From Danio rerio (taxonomy: Eukaryota > Chordata > Actinopteri > Cypriniformes > Danionidae), in contig NC_133180.1 in NCBI RefSeq assembly GCF_049306965.1, positions 27,994,501 through 28,058,500 of the forward strand: DNA of 64,000 nucleotides, written 5' to 3'. Positions 46,701 through 60,222 of this stretch are shown here, piece after piece. A program made the position numbers and the translations under genes. Numbering within the stretch: the stretch's first letter is position 1; each line of letters starts with the position of its first letter. Below the pieces are notes generated by a model, which saw only the letters and a program-made list of their open reading frames with translations, did not search any database and was not told the origin of the DNA.

Positions 46701-47475
46701 CCTTTTGCTTGTTTTTATCTGTTATTGTTTTTGTTTATTTATTTATTTATTTTTTCAGATTTTTGTTTCTATTCAAGGTTTGAAGTTGAAATGTATATAA
46801 AAGTGAAATATTGTTTAAAGATGAAATGGGTAGAAATGAGTCATAAACCCCACAGACATTTAAAATTAATAACAATATCATTTAAAATGCTGTTTTATTT
46901 TAAAAAGTTTAAGTATTGAACATCATACTGCAGGAAGAATACTCAAAAGTGTTTTATTTCAGTGCCTAAAACGACAAATCTAGGACAACCATTTGAAGTA
47001 AAAGCACACTTTTATCCCTAAGATCCCTTAGTTAATAAATTTGATGGATTGACTCTTTTTTTTGTACATTATTACTATTGTTTTGCATTGTAGAATTGTT
47101 GCACAGTTATCAAAAGTGAGTCTTATACGTTTATATTGTAACCATAAATAAATCGGCATGATTGCCCATGACATTCAGTAGGCAGACAGTGCATACTATG
47201 ACAGAAATGTAATCCAGTCAAATGTGAACGCATTCACAAAATCACCAAATGAATGGTGGTAACAAGCTGTAACTGACATTTGCAAATGAAAATCAAATTA
47301 TGAAATAATATAAAAAAGGACCTTTAAGGTCATTTTGAAGTAACCCACTGCTTTCTTTAATCAAATGGTCTCTGTGACATTATAAAACAATTATTCTGAT
47401 ACCACTGCTAAATCAAACAGTGAGATCCTCCAGTGAAGTTGGGAAAGAATCTGCTGATTTTCTTGTTTTTCAGTG

Positions 47476-47592
<117 letters not shown>

Positions 47593-47654
47593 CCAGCATC
47601 ACTTGCAGAAAGCCATTTAAAAGTAAAGTATATGTCTATGTGTCTGTCTGCTAG

Positions 47655-48090
47655 GCTTGGGATGATAAATGTTTTCAAGGTATACTGTGGTTTGGAAAAG
47701 TCAAGATATTAAAACAGCCAACATTTTCTGCTATACCGTTCCTAGGGTATGTGTAAGATTTTTTTATTTATGTTTTTATGCAGAAAAGATATCCAAAAAT
47801 AACATTTAAAATGGTAAAGAAATCTGTGTTTTTGAAATTAATGAAGACAGCAGAAGTCAATGATTTATTTTAATAATTTAGCCTGACATGTTTACTATTA
47901 AAATGTTTTAGAAATGTTTCTCAAAATAACATTTTTAGTGGTCAAAGGGGAAAAAAGTCTTTGTTTTTTACCCAAACTTTTAAAAATAATGTATTTTACA
48001 GTAGCAATCACAATCCTGTCAAACCGCGAACTGTGTGATTATTTTTTTACTTTTTTTTTTTATCATACCGTCAGAATCTTACACCAGCCC
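47655..48090 (+). mobile_element. Dispersed 440-bp repeat, copy C
   Basis: Shares GGTTTGGAAAAGTCAAGATA, GCAGAAAAGATATCCAAAA and AAGAAATCTGTGTTTTTGAA with 20447-20890, and ends TATCATACCGTCAGAATCTT. Noncoding. Confidence 0.65.
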
Positions 48091-48718
48091 CTTCTCCCTC
48101 CTATTCCCATACACACCCATTCAGCAACCGAAAAAAAATGGATCAGTCTAAAGACTTGATTCAGTTTAAGCACATTTTTTAAATTCTCATATTTTTAGTT
48201 GTATTCTCTTAAAAATTTCTTGCTTTTCCAGAGTTGATGTAATGTGAAGAAATCCATTCGACAAGCAGGTTTGTTCTGAAAAAAAAGGTGTCAGTTCTTC
48301 CAGACTGACGAAATATTTAAATCTTGGCTGCATGAAATTTGTTTTGTTCTCTGCTGATATGCCATGGTCAGAAAAAAAAAGAAAAAAGTAAATAAAAAAA
48401 TCTGTCAGTGCCTTTTTTTCAGTTTTAGAGAGGATAGAGAATATGTCAAGTCTAGTGTTATTCATTATCAGTAAAGTGAATAAAAAATGACAGATGCGAG
48501 TATTATTTCCTTCAAATAGAAGAACGAGTACTTTTGGCATTAGTCATATACAAATAACAGCCTGTTCAGTATTCTAGTGAGTGACCTTTTGAATCATTCA
48601 TGACCAGAGCAATGTAGAAACAGCAGCCAGAAATGGTTCTAAAGCCAGTTCAATTAACCACAATCTTTTCCAGTGTAATACATATCATTTTCCTCAAAGT
48701 ACACCACATATTTAAAGA

Positions 48719-50050
48719 TCATAGTATTCCAGATATACTAGGAGACTCGACTTCATTACGAACAACATGTTCAAGTGACACCAACTCATCTTCTTTGGTA
48801 AATGGTATGATTTTATCAAGTGATAGCTCTGTTTCTCCCACAGGATGCCTTTCTCCATATACAAAGTTACATTCCATCTCGTAAGGAACTTCAGCCATCT
48901 GTGAAACAGTATCAAAGCACATGTCTTTGTCACTTCCCTCCCTGACAGCGTGTGGATGCAGACAGGGATGACCGAACAGGTGAACATCTCGAAGATTTGT
49001 GGAGTCTCGATGGTACGACACCAGCTCGTTGCTGAAGTCAACAGTTTGCACATTATTCTGACAGCACAACTTCCCACATCCCAGGATGCTGGAGAAGGCT
49101 TTACGGAACTCTGCATTAAATGCATAAACGACAGGATTCAAGGTAGAATTCGCCCAGCCACACCACACAAACACATCAAAGGTGGTCTTATTGACGCATG
49201 GGATCTGACCGGCGTTGTGGAGGCCAGGATCACAAAACGGCACCATGCAGTTGAGAATGAAAAAAGGCAGCCAACAGCAGACGAACACCCCCATGATCAT
49301 CGACAGAGTTTTCAGGACTTTGGTTTCCCTCCTAAATGAGCTTTTTAACTTCTCTTCAGGAGCTTTATTGCAGCTTTGGCAGGACTGGACATGTTTGATG
49401 CTACACTCTTGCATCGATATCCTTCGGATCTGCCTTTGTGCTATGAGGAAGATGCGTGAGTAAGTGACAATCATTATGGAGACTGGGATGTAGAAGCTGA
49501 TCAGAGATGAAGTGATGGCGTAAGTGCGGTTTAAACTGGCATCGCATTTCTCAGCCAGGTCTTCTATAGGGTCGAGAGACTTATGCCAACTCAGCTGCAC
49601 AGGAATGAATGAGATGAGGACAGAAAGCGTCCATGCCACTCCAATCATGACGAACGCCACTCTTCTGGTCATTTTCTGCTCGTAGCTCAACGGGATAGCA
49701 ATCGCCCAGTAACGATCCACACTTATGATGCACAGGTTGAGAATGGAGGCAGTGGAGCACATGATGTCAAAAGCTATCCATACTTCACAGAAGCTCCCGA
49801 ACGGCCAGAAACCCACAATCTCAGCAGCTGCCTTCCATGGCATTACAAGAGTGGCAACTAAGAGGTCCGAAACAGCCAAAGACACAACAAACACGTATGC
49901 TACTTTGGAGCGCAGATGACGAAACCGTACCACCGCTGTGCAAACCAGAGCATTCCCTAGAAAGGTGGAGAGCACAAAAATAAAAAGCAGGCAAGCAGTC
50001 GTGGAGCGGGTTATCAGCTCTGAGACGTAACCTTCAGTCTGGTTTACCAT
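48719..50050 (-). CDS. drd6: D1-class dopamine receptor, D1C/D6 type
   Basis: An intronless 443-codon frame encodes a class A G-protein-coupled receptor that should raise cAMP through Gs/Golf on dopamine binding at the neuronal surface. Key residues: N-glycosylation sites N3 and N174; D62 (2.50) in TM2; D95 (3.32) for the amine; DRY at 112-114; Ser 181, 182 and 185 in TM5 for the catechol hydroxyls; CCWLPFF at 258-264; NPVVY at 305-309; disulfide pair C88-C169; palmitoylation-type C325, C329, C330. The [20 protein letters not shown] and [16 protein letters not shown] blocks are D1-class. The tail [15 protein letters not shown] resembles D1C of frog and fish rather than D1 or D5. Fish have drd6a and drd6b and I cannot choose between them. 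The start MVNQTEG gives a short normal N-terminus. Its convergent neighbours are on the other strand. Confidence 0.93.
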   Translation of the reverse strand: MVNQTEGYVSELITRSTTACLLFIFVLSTFLGNALVCTAVVRFRHLRSKVAYVFVVSLAVSDLLVATLVMPWKAAAEIVGFWPFGSFCEVWIAFDIMCSTASILNLCIISVDRYWAIAIPLSYEQKMTRRVAFVMIGVAWTLSVLISFIPVQLSWHKSLDPIEDLAEKCDASLNRTYAITSSLISFYIPVSIMIVTYSRIFLIAQRQIRRISMQECSIKHVQSCQSCNKAPEEKLKSSFRRETKVLKTLSMIMGVFVCCWLPFFILNCMVPFCDPGLHNAGQIPCVNKTTFDVFVWCGWANSTLNPVVYAFNAEFRKAFSSILGCGKLCCQNNVQTVDFSNELVSYHRDSTNLRDVHLFGHPCLHPHAVREGSDKDMCFDTVSQMAEVPYEMECNFVYGERHPVGETELSLDKIIPFTKEDELVSLEHVVRNEVESPSISGIL

Positions 50051-51948
50051 CTTTCGGGATGTCCCTATTACCCTGGCTGCAACCTGAAAAATGTCTTTTG
50101 ATCAAGCATCCGTCCTTCGGGGAACATTTGAGGATAGTTTAATATCCAAAGACTTGAGGAATTCATCCATTAATGAGCCTGTAATAACTGAACATTTCTG
50201 CAAATAACCTTCCCTCCTTTCTTCACCCAGAGAAGTGAGTGAGAATACAGTGCAGAGGGTGATACTAACGATCTTGAAAGTAGGACTAGGGGGAGGAGCC
50301 CAAGAAAATACAGGAGAGGGGAGAATGTGAATGTGACTCATGTCATGTATATTATGGGATACGGTTTTTGAGGAGGGGGTATATATTTTATGTTTTAAAT
50401 TTTTAAGCTTAATGTTAAAAAAAATTCCCAAAAGCAATATATGATATGTGAAAGCATTGTTTCACAGAAGTCTCTATTGAGATTGAGTCCAGGCTGCTGT
50501 CTGACTAATTAGCGTTTATGGATTAATTTACAGCTTTTTTGCCCCATTAAGTGCACCATTATCCACAAGATGGCAGTATACGTATATTAATCTCCCACAA
50601 GAGAATAGGCAGAGATTCATTCTAGTGATGGAAAGAGACATCTAAACGATTCTTTCGAACACAGAACCAATTCAAAATGATGACATATTCAGATGTTATT
50701 TTACGTAGTTGCATCATTTCACGATGGTTTAATTTAATAATAATGACTGTAAACAATAGAAGGCTAATGTTTAGCTCAAATGCTAAACCTAAGAGTGCTG
50801 TGCTGAATATGTTACTGTCGAAAAGGAATTTTGTTTAAACTTATATATTTCTAATATGTTTAATTAGGCATACTGCCCATTAATTCCAGTATGTTTTATT
50901 AGTGCAGGCTACTGTTTATTTAATTAGTGTCTGTATTTAGAGCACTTTCTATTTCTGGTGCATAATTCTGACAAAATGCTACTACTGGGCTATTGTCATT
51001 TTGAGATGTGTCGAATTCAATCGACTCAATCGACTAGAGAACAGCTCATTCCATTCGATTCTTGAACGAATCCTTCGTTTATGGATTTGATCCGCCAAAC
51101 ATATACTAAAACATGCGCTTAACCCCTTCAGACCCTCCATTACAATGGACACCACATGACATCCCATTTTTCTGAAATTTGGAACATAATTCAGGTCTGA
51201 AGGGGTGGTCCACGATATTCTCTTCCCAGACCAAACAGTTTATTTTCCTAAAAGTTGTTCTGTGTTTTAAGCATGTTTAGCATGTAGCCTCAATGAAAGG
51301 GAGGTTTTGTTTTCCTCTACCCGTCCAAATAAACTCACACCACCGCTAAAGATTTCTCGTCCGTATCGAAATATTTTTTTCTAGTTTAACGTTACGACAG
51401 CCGACATCTTTTAGGCACGTCCATAATGTCTCCTTCCTTTAACAAAATGCCAGTAACGTGCTCGTGCGACTGGAGGTACATGAGGTCAGCATAGCAGCAT
51501 GTAGTGGGCGTAAAGGGGCAGTTCAACAAGGCGTAACTTTGTTTCGACTTTCCTAAAATTGCAGGAGAACAACCAGTGAAAGTTTAGGGGATGAACAACA
51601 GCCTAGAGAAGCAGGGATTTACACTTCGGAGGAGTATTCTACTGTGAAATTTGCACTCGCAGCAAAAGTAAGATAACAAAGCTTGCTTTGCTCTATTAAG
51701 TCATACTGTATAACTGCGTTTTCTTTTTATCAAAATAGGGGTTAGGTTTTTAAATATTTGTTACCTGACATTTTCGCTTTTGGCCGGTTTACACTTTCTT
51801 TTATGTTAGAAGAGAGAAAACAATGAATTTAGCATGACGTCATGCATAAATAAGTGATATTAGGAGAGAACAAGTTGTTTTTTAACTAAATGAGTGATTT
51901 TGTGCCATGGTGTTGTTAGATGTGGTAAATGTGATCGCAAAATGTATG

Positions 51949-52023
<75 letters not shown>

Positions 52024-53471
52024 TTTAACATCAAATTGCATTAATAATTATTAATGAACAAAAATCTACTAAAGAGTTCTATGCCTTTGTTTCAGGCAGA
52101 ACACCAGGTTATTGTCTATTACTACCTATGTACTATGTTTGAGTACTATGACTCTGAATCGTGGACTTTATTCTGTCCACAGGCTTGCTGTCTAAAAGTG
52201 CAAAATGCTAATTGACATGAACCATGTCATAAGGACAGGAATTTGAGGAAGCAAACAAACACACAAATGCATTCTGAACATGCCTTCTGGTGTAATTTGG
52301 CTTGAATGTAGACCAAGAACAACTTTGTAAGACCTGCCTTTTGGCTGATTTAGGGCAGACAATGGAAATCTTTGCTAATTCATTGAGGCTCTCAGGGTCC
52401 ATGTCTGTTTGCCACATGTGTTTGGACATCTAAGATGCATTGTTTTAATTAAGCAAAAAAGCTTAACATATTTTCAGACACTATCATTTCTAAAGTATAT
52501 GTATGTGTGTGTTATAAAAGCAAACGGAAGTCTAAGAAAAGTGTTTTTTTAGAAATACCTCTTTTATCTTGAAGTGGCAATCTTAAGGGAGCCCTTTGAA
52601 GCAGGTTGCATTATTTTTCCTGCCTTCGAGACAGCCGCATCTAGTCCAGTCAGTACCAGAGAACACAAAAAAAGCCTATTAATCACATTGTATTTTGGCA
52701 CGTTGGGGTCCAAATGTGGATGTTTTTTTATTATTACAACTTTTTAAAAATTGTTTATTCTCAAGTTATATTGTATTATTGAGCTGAACTAATAAGCTTT
52801 GCTCACTCAATGCGATTCATGTTTCAGTATAATCAATTGTACAGGGGAATCCATAGAGTTTTCATCCTCACAATAAAAGTATTTTTAAATTTTTCAAAAC
52901 ATTAAGACATTCTGTGTATTTCCATGTCTAAAGTAGGTTTTCAAAGTGCAGTTTTGGACTAGTATATGAAGTGTTTTTTTTTAGTTAGCAAATCAGTTAC
53001 CTAATTCACTCATGCTTTCCATATTATTTCCATCTGCACACCCTCTTGTGTCACTGAAAGAGAATATATAACACTCCAATCAAAGTGTTTAAACATCTGT
53101 CAGACTTTTACGCTCAATTAAACTGTACTTTCTATTAAGTATGTGATTTTCTTGATATTCAAAGCGAATTCTTTATATTTCTGCTTAGCTGATAGGCAAT
53201 GTAGATGAATCGTCTGCCACAGTAGGGTCTAAACAAGCCTCTGCGTCCTCATTATTGCACTCTTTGATGTGGGTCGGTTTAGTGATGAACGAAGACTCAC
53301 ATGCTATTCTCCCTCAGCTCATGACATTGATAAAAGTTCTTTGAATTAAAAAAAATACAGATAAATGGGTGGCTTGAAATCTAAAAATGTATACATTGTG
53401 TCTGTTATCTTCAAACATATCTTTCTGTATTTCTTTCTTAAATAATCTGTTCACTTTTCCTTTTTTTGCAG
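50051..53471. other. Intergenic region between drd6 and loxl2
   Basis: Contains the drd6 upstream region and, further right, that of loxl2. GGGGTGGTCCACGATATT near 51,203 is a lone end of the TTAA-type family seen at 12297-13411. An (AT)n microsatellite lies at about 51944-52014. Frames below 75 codons only; no gene recognised. Confidence 0.5.
51944..52014. repeat. (AT)n microsatellite
   Basis: About 35 TA units following TGTATGTATG and ending in a T run. Confidence 0.95.
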
Positions 53472-53497
53472 GCCATACAATCTGAGCCTCTGTCATT

Positions 53498-55603
53498 ATG
53501 CTGGCTCTCTGGTCTATATCATTTGTACTATTGTGCTCTTGGAGGCTAAGCTACGCACAGTATGAGCACTTGGGTTTTGCTATAGCCTACCAGGAGCCTG
53601 AACAAGACCTTTACACTCCTCCAGAGCTTCCTGCAGATACTCCCAGGATACAGTTACGTCTGGCAGGAGAGAAGCGCAAGCACAATGAAGGGCGCGTTGA
53701 GGTCTTCTATGAAGGGGAGTGGGGGACTGTATGTGATGATGATTTCACCATTCATGCAGCCCAAGTCATATGCAGAGAGCTGGGCTATTTTGAAGCAATA
53801 TCCTGGTCTCCATCATCTAAATATGGCAAGGGAGAAGGTATGCTTAAAGTGTTTAAAATGTCTTTATTATAATAATATAATGAAACTGACTAATTTTTCT
53901 AAATTACAATGATACTGCTTTAGTGCTTTCCAGGAGGGCTGCAGTTCTGCACAGTTTTGCTCCAACCCTAATCAAACACCGCTGATCCAACTAATCAAGG
54001 TGTTCAAGACTACTTTGGACTATTAAGCAGGTGTGATTTGGAGTTGGTTTTAGCCAAACTATGCAGAGCGGTGGCCCTCCAGGAATTGAGTTTGAGACTA
54101 TTGCTTTCGTGCATCTTGTGGTTTTCATTGACAACAGTGTATTAGGATCAAATTAATGTCTGAAAGTTGTTCTATCACATCATTATTTAGTTGTAAATAG
54201 AAAAAAATATATATGACAAGAATTTTTAAGTATCTTGTTGGTTAAGTTATGTTCTGTAATTAATCAATTATTACTAATTACATCATTAAAGTTGTATTTA
54301 AATTATTTTATTAATGACTATTAGTCTGTACATTAATTTAATTACTCAATAAGGAACTTAATAACTTGTCTCAACACTACCTAAAATCACTGTAATGCTG
54401 CAGTCACACTAGAGTTTGAGCTTGCGAAAATCTGTTGTATGGCGCTGCGAAAAAGGGCGGGATTAAACAAGGCTATTAGACATTAAAATATGCGAGCAAA
54501 TGGTCCATATTTTAAATTTCTGTACAGAAAGGTCATGTTTCGATCTTTGATTGGTCTCACGCAGTCATGTGATGTGATTTCGCTGGTCAGAGTTCACAAC
54601 TTTGCAACGCAGCGAACTGGGAAACTTGTTGCACAAGATTGCATTTTCGATCTGCCGCATTCACGTGCATTACAATGGAAGTCTATGGGGAGAAAAGTGC
54701 AGTGTGACTGCAGCTTCAGTCTCAATGCATAGACAATAGAAATTAAACTGTTAATTCTTGAATTTTTTGAGGCATTAACAAAAATTTACACTTTAAGATA
54801 TTCTATGTATGAAAACAAAACATTTCAAAGCATTGACACATTATTTTATGTATACCATATATTGACAAATATCTTTCCTAATTCGTTGTTTATTAATTGT
54901 GCAATCATTTGTACAAATCTACCCTTCTTTAGTAAAAGAGTTTGATATTTTGCAAATACAAAAAAGAAGAAAACATATGAATGTTAATTTTATAACTAAT
55001 ATCAAACTGAATTCATTGTTTCTTATGCATAATGTAAATAATTTGCAATCGTCTTGATGAATGTAGCCTTCTTTAGCTCAAAAATAGAATTATTGTTCAA
55101 GATATATGTATTACAAACAATGCAATTGCTCTGAATGTGTATATTTACAGAACCTTTGTGTTGAGTTACAGTGTTAAGTGACTAATTAAATGACTTAGTA
55201 ATGAAAAGTAATCGATTGCTTTACTTTTCTATCAAAAAGTAATCTAAAACAGTAACTAGTTGCTATGTAATTAATTAAACCCAACACTACATTCATAACT
55301 ACATGCATAACAATTGTTAAAAAAAGGTTTGGCTAGCTTACTTCAAATGTTGTGAACTCAACCTGAAAACCTTTTAAACACTTAGGTGAAGAATTGATTA
55401 AACTAATTTACATACTGCATTTTTTAGGTCGTATCTGGTTCGATAACGTCCACTGTAAGGGAAAGGAGAAGAGCTTGGCTCAGTGCGAGTCTAATGGCAT
55501 TGGTGTGTCTGATTGCAAACATTCTGAGGATGTCGGGGTCGTTTGCAGTGACAAGAGAATCCCAGGATTCAAGTTTGTCAACACCCTTACCAACAACATC
55601 AAT
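53498..55603 (+). CDS. loxl2: Lysyl oxidase-like 2, first two coding exons (partial)
   Basis: Exons 53498-53837 (exon begins at 53472 after a TTTTTTTGCAG acceptor, so there is an upstream noncoding exon) and 55428-55603 join in frame to 172 residues. Residues 1-20 are a signal peptide ([20 protein letters not shown]). Residues 51-153 are a complete first SRCR domain with six cysteines (C79, C92, C123, C133, C143, C153) and the hallmarks [33 protein letters not shown] and [16 protein letters not shown]. The enzyme is secreted, oxidises peptidyl-lysine in collagen and other substrates, and has four SRCR domains and a catalytic LOX domain; those exons lie beyond the window. IQLRLAG.KRKH.EGRVEV matches LOXL2 closely, less so LOXL3 or LOXL4. 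Fish have loxl2a and loxl2b; the suffix is undecided. Confidence 0.92.
53923..54107. mobile_element. hAT-type MITE, copy 3 (left end damaged), in loxl2 intron
   Basis: Same family as 1197-1389 and 4433-4624: CCAGGAGGGCTGCAG, GCACAGTTTTGCTCCAACCC and the right end CCTCCAGGAATTGAGTTTGA. The left end lacks the CTCAAACTC stretch. Near-match flanks ACTGCTTT and ATTGCTTT suggest an eroded 8-bp duplication. Confidence 0.75.
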
Positions 55604-55787
55604 GTAAGTGATTTCAGTACATGTCTGTTTCCTTTTGTTTTTGTCTAACATCACTCTAGTCCCATTCAGTGATTTGAACTAAGCGAATTTAGATTTTTTC
55701 CACTTCCAGACCAATAAATAGTTTTACATGTGAAATTTATTCAAGACTCAAACTAGGTTAATCCTGGTACAAAAGTATGCTCTAAAG

Positions 55788-56110
55788 CAGTGGTTCTCAA
55801 ACTGTGGTACGTGTACCACTAGTGGTACGCAGGCTTCCTTCTAGTGGTACGCGGAGGAATTAAATATGTCATGTACATGCTACACACATTTAAAAATTTA
55901 TCAAAAATGATGAATATAATATGCCATTTATGTCATATAGCCTATATTTCTGAGGTAATCTGCCACATTTTTTTTAACTGTGCAGAGTTGTAGCTGCTTT
56001 ACTGGGCCTACTACGGTACTGTATTTCAATACTGCAAATTTTTGGTGGTACTTGGAGAGACAATTTTTTTCTGAGGTGGTACTTGACAAAAAAAAGTTTG
56101 AGAACCACTG
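55788..56110. mobile_element. hAT-type element (323 bp) in loxl2 intron
   Basis: Ends CAGTGGTTCTCAAACTGTGG and AGTTTGAGAACCACTG are inverted. A perfect 8-bp duplication CTCTAAAG flanks it at 55780-55787 and 56111-56118. Repeated GGTAC words (GTGGTACGTGTACCACTAG) give it internal palindromes. Noncoding. Confidence 0.92.
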
Positions 56111-56496
56111 CTCTAAAGTCATAATGCATTAGCTTTTGGTGAATTAGTTTGTTCTGAAGCCAAAATATGTTCTCCTGTGGATTGTGGAACAAAGGATTTT
56201 TTTGTGTCCTGGTGGTTAGAGGTATATGTCAAAAATAGTACATAATAAATAATTTGTCAATTCAACACAACTAAAGAGGTTTACTAGCATGTAACAATAC
56301 ACTCTATGAATTATATAGATATAAATGATCTTTGCTTATCAAACTCAGTATGTGGTCACTGTATGTGCACAACGTGTTTCTCTGAGTGCTACAGAGAACT
56401 GCTTCTGATTTACAAAATGCAATGCCAAACACAGAAATGGTACTGTTTAGCTGCAGTCAGTGCTGACTGTTTATGAAAAGGCATTTGTTTCTGTAA

Positions 56497-57855
56497 GGGA
56501 CACTTCACCCAAAAATAGAAATATGCTGTTAATCTACTCACCCTCAGGCTATACAAGAGGTAGGTGATTTTTCTTCAGTAGAACACTAAAGGTTTTTTGC
56601 AGAAAACATAGTGCTTGGCTTTTCATGAATTGCAAGTCTGTAGGCTACTCTGTAGAAAAAAGAAAAACACACATGAGCATAATAAAAATGGTTAAAACAC
56701 TAAGTTGCAACATTATTACCTTTATCCACAGCCTCAGCAAATGGCCTGAAGTGCAAGCATCCTGTTGCATAAAAACATACATTATGTGCTGGGGCAAACT
56801 TCAACAGAGATGAACAATGTGTTTGTTGCAATCCAGGCTCATTCTGAAAACGTACCCCTATATACATTTCTGGAGAGAGCAAAATATGTGCCAGGAGCTA
56901 CTTTTTCTTGCAGTTTTTGTTTTCGTGAATCCACCAGAGGCCGCTGTGTAGATCTCTTTTGAGATCTCAAATTTCTCTCGCGAGTGCCATTTGCACCTGC
57001 TGTTCTCACGTGAGTCCACCTGAGGCTGCTGTTGACTAACTGATTGACTGACCAACTGACCGATCCCCCTCACCCTCCCCCTTCCTTAAACCCAACCAAT
57101 AGTGTTTTCAAAAGCACCAATTGACCAGTACATCCACTTCCCTGAACCTAACTGCTGTGTTTTGAAAAGCAATGCAGAAAAAGACAAGCCCTCGTCTGAC
57201 ACCACATTTTTAAACATTCCTACCCTGTTATTTACTTGTTTATTTTGTTTTTTTGGCTTCTGTTTGTTTTTAACCCCCTTTTTCAATCATTCTTTACTGG
57301 ACTGAAACCCTGTTGTTGCGGTCAACTCTGCTCTGTATTCCAAGCCCACCAACGTACTGTACATGTCGAGCTACTGGATAACAGCGGCAAAGCCGTCCAT
57401 ATGAAGGTAAGACGAAAAGGAACAGCATCATGCAGCCCCGTAGCATTTGTTTTAAAGATGAAATGCAGCCATACGTAGCTGTGGCTACAGAATTTGCGAT
57501 CTCCAGAAACATATATATGGCTACGTTTTCAAAATGAGCCTGTGTTGGTTGTATAGTTTATCTAAATGGTACTTTTATATGTAATAAACAGCATCAGCTC
57601 ACAGACTGATCATTTCTCTTCATAATACCTCAAAGCATGTGTAGTTGTTTTGTTTTGCCTGTATATATTTATTAGTTTTTACTCTCAAAATGCCAGTTGC
57701 CATTGACCTGCAATTTAGGAATCCTCAAGGACCGCAGTTTCAGCTAAAAATCTTCTTTAATGTTTTACTAAATAAAAAAAGTCACCTACATATTGGAAGA
57801 CCTGAGGGTGAGTTAATTCAAGCAAATTTTCACTTTTTGAATGAACTTTCCCTTT
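56497..57855. mobile_element. Outer DNA element interrupted by another element
   Basis: Left end GGGACACTTCACCCAAAAAT with CTACTCACCCTCAGG close by; right end CCTGAGGGTGAGTTAATTC then GAATGAACTTTCCCTTTAA. Same family style as 41953-42227. The 709-bp element at 56834-57542 lies inside it. Confidence 0.65.
56834..57542. mobile_element. Nested DNA element with CAGGCTCATT ends (709 bp)
   Basis: Inverted ends CAGGCTCATTCTGAAAACGT and ACGTTTTCAAAATGAGCCTG, with similarity extending about 45 bases inward (TACATTTCTGGAGA against TCTCCAGAAACAT). Contains degenerate GACTGACCAACTGACC repeats. Noncoding; superfamily not determined. Confidence 0.7.
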
Positions 57856-59530
57856 AATATTCTGGAATAGTGACAGTAAAGGCGTTAATATTATATGTTC
57901 TCGCTTTGGTCCATAATTCAAAACTATATAATTGGGTCTCAGTGGTACTGAAGTTCAGTATCTGGGTCCTAGGGGCAGGTTTAAGCTCAAGGCAGGGTAA
58001 AATAGGTGGATGATGCCACAGAAACTATTGTTGCAGTCCTTTAATCACTTTTCTCATCGTTTGGTGCATTCTTTTTCTTTTTTCTCTCTCTCAGGGCTAA
58101 ATGGGTTGCTTGCTAAGCTTACAGCAATGGACTATTTAAACACCTTCTTGACACAATTTGTACTACACAAATATATGCTATAGGCTTTGTCTGAATTAAT
58201 TTCTGTGTCCAGTTAGAATAATAATAGGAATTATTCCTATCCTCTCTCTTTGCACAAACAAGCTGTTCTGTCCCAACAGTGTCATCTAGAAAGAATGCAT
58301 TAGGCATGCAAAGAAATATTTCATGATAAGCTCTCATGTAATTAAAGAGAACTGTGATTTTACCCCCTTATGATGAAACACAGACTTTAGAAGACCCTAT
58401 AGTGACAAATAAGACATTGAAAACTCCATGTAAAGCCAAAAGCAAACCTCAATGCCTATTGATAAAATCAAAAATACCTATTGTGTCTGAATTTATTTTT
58501 CAAGTATTAATGTCTTTTCTAACAGTACATGGAATATGAGTCAAGCAGCGAAATGGAGAAAGTCTAGACATCTTAGATCAGCTTCTATTTAATCCCCAGC
58601 TGAGAAACCTGGAGAGAAAGCCAGACTCAGCTTTTCCATATACCGATAGCCTCCACGGACTCCATGTTAGCGCAGTTAAATCACAGGAAGTTTCACCGTA
58701 ATGCCGGCCACATTCAAGTCATCTGGGACTGTTTAGCCCACTGCAGCCCTCTTTGGGTTAAAATGGGAAAAATTATGTAATGTATGTGTGGGGCAGAGAT
58801 GGCATATGTGGAGGAGAGTCAAAAGATGAGATGCAGACATCCTTAAAGGAAAATGTGAATATTGCATTTTCCAGGTAGTGATATGGAAATAAACTAATCT
58901 ACATTTTTGAGGGCGGATCCTGATCTATGATGTCTGATGCATTGATTTAATTATCCTTTAAAAAGTTGATCAAAGCATTTAGGCACTTCTTAGATTACCC
59001 AGAAAAGTTCAAATATCCAATGACCCTATCAAATGTCTTATAAATCATGACTTAGCATGTCTTTGGTAAAGGATTCATTATTGCCTGTAGCAAATGCACA
59101 TCCTGATATGACGTGGAAGTCATTTTTATGTTGGTATTTATGGCACACCAAAAATGCTCTAAGGCATTTGCTTTATTACAGTTGAACAACTGAAGACAAT
59201 TGTTATTTATTTTCTGGACATGTGCTTGATTATGGGAAAAAAATCATAATCATGTTTATTTAAAACTATTATCAGTGGGCAATATGACCAAAATGTTTTA
59301 TAGATAGAGAACTTTGCTGTCTATAGTGGACGAGGGAGCTCTAAATCTAGATTCAAAATCTCTTATTTTGTGTTAAGAAGATAAATTAAAACAACATGAT
59401 GCGTAAATAATAACAGAATTGGCATTTTGGGGAACTAACCCTTTAGGAGCAAGAATTATAAGATTGGTGAGACAAATCTGAGAATATTTTTAAACAACCT
59501 AATTCTAATGTGAGTGAACCTGGGTAATTG
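57856..59530 (+). other. loxl2 intron, featureless stretch
   Basis: No exon, transposon end or repeat was recognised. In particular no second SRCR-domain exon is present. Confidence 0.5.
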
Positions 59531-60217
59531 CAGGGTCTTAAAATGTCTTCAATTTCAAAAACAAAATTTTTGGCCTTAAAAAGTCTTAAATTCACTGAAA
59601 TATTGTGTTTTATGTCCTAAATCATTTTAAACAGGTCATAATTTTGTGATGTCAAAATAAAACCAGCCAATCAGGCCGACATCCATCCAATCACCTTAAT
59701 AAAATCAGGGAAAGATAACTAAAAACAGTTACACAGTTCTCCATGATAATAACAGCAATTTATCCATTTATCTTCCAGTCATACAAAAACAGAAGTAAGA
59801 GCGAGTAAACATAATATTTATAAATAGACATGAAACTTAAAGTTTTATGACAGAAATTTATTAGGTTGAATGGAAGTTATACTCTAACAATTTGGATTAT
59901 TTATGTAATTGCCTCCACAATAAACATACTTTTAAATATGTTAAACTTGTCATTAAAAAAATAAATGTTATGTTGAAAATAGTGTATAAAACTAGAGTTT
60001 TCTTGTTTTGACACAAAGTAAGTTGCTAAGATATAATTACAGTTGATTTTTTTTGTGGCGAGCAAAAAATAAATAAATTAATTAAATGGCCCAACCTGGC
60101 CATTAGATATAATCATTAGTGTTTAGCCCTGTATAAGTCTAAATAATTATTCATAATGGTTTTAAAAGGGTCTTAAAATGTCTTAAATTTGACTTGATAA
60201 AACCTACAGAAACCCTG
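59531..60217. mobile_element. DNA element of the CAGGGTTTC family
   Basis: Left CAGGGTCTTAAAATGTCTTC and right ACCTACAGAAACCCTG with GTCTTAAAATGTCTTAAATT just inside the right end. Related to 7291-7741 and 37529. Its right end (60072-60220) is duplicated at 60556-60704. Confidence 0.6.
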
Positions 60218-60222
60218 GTGTA

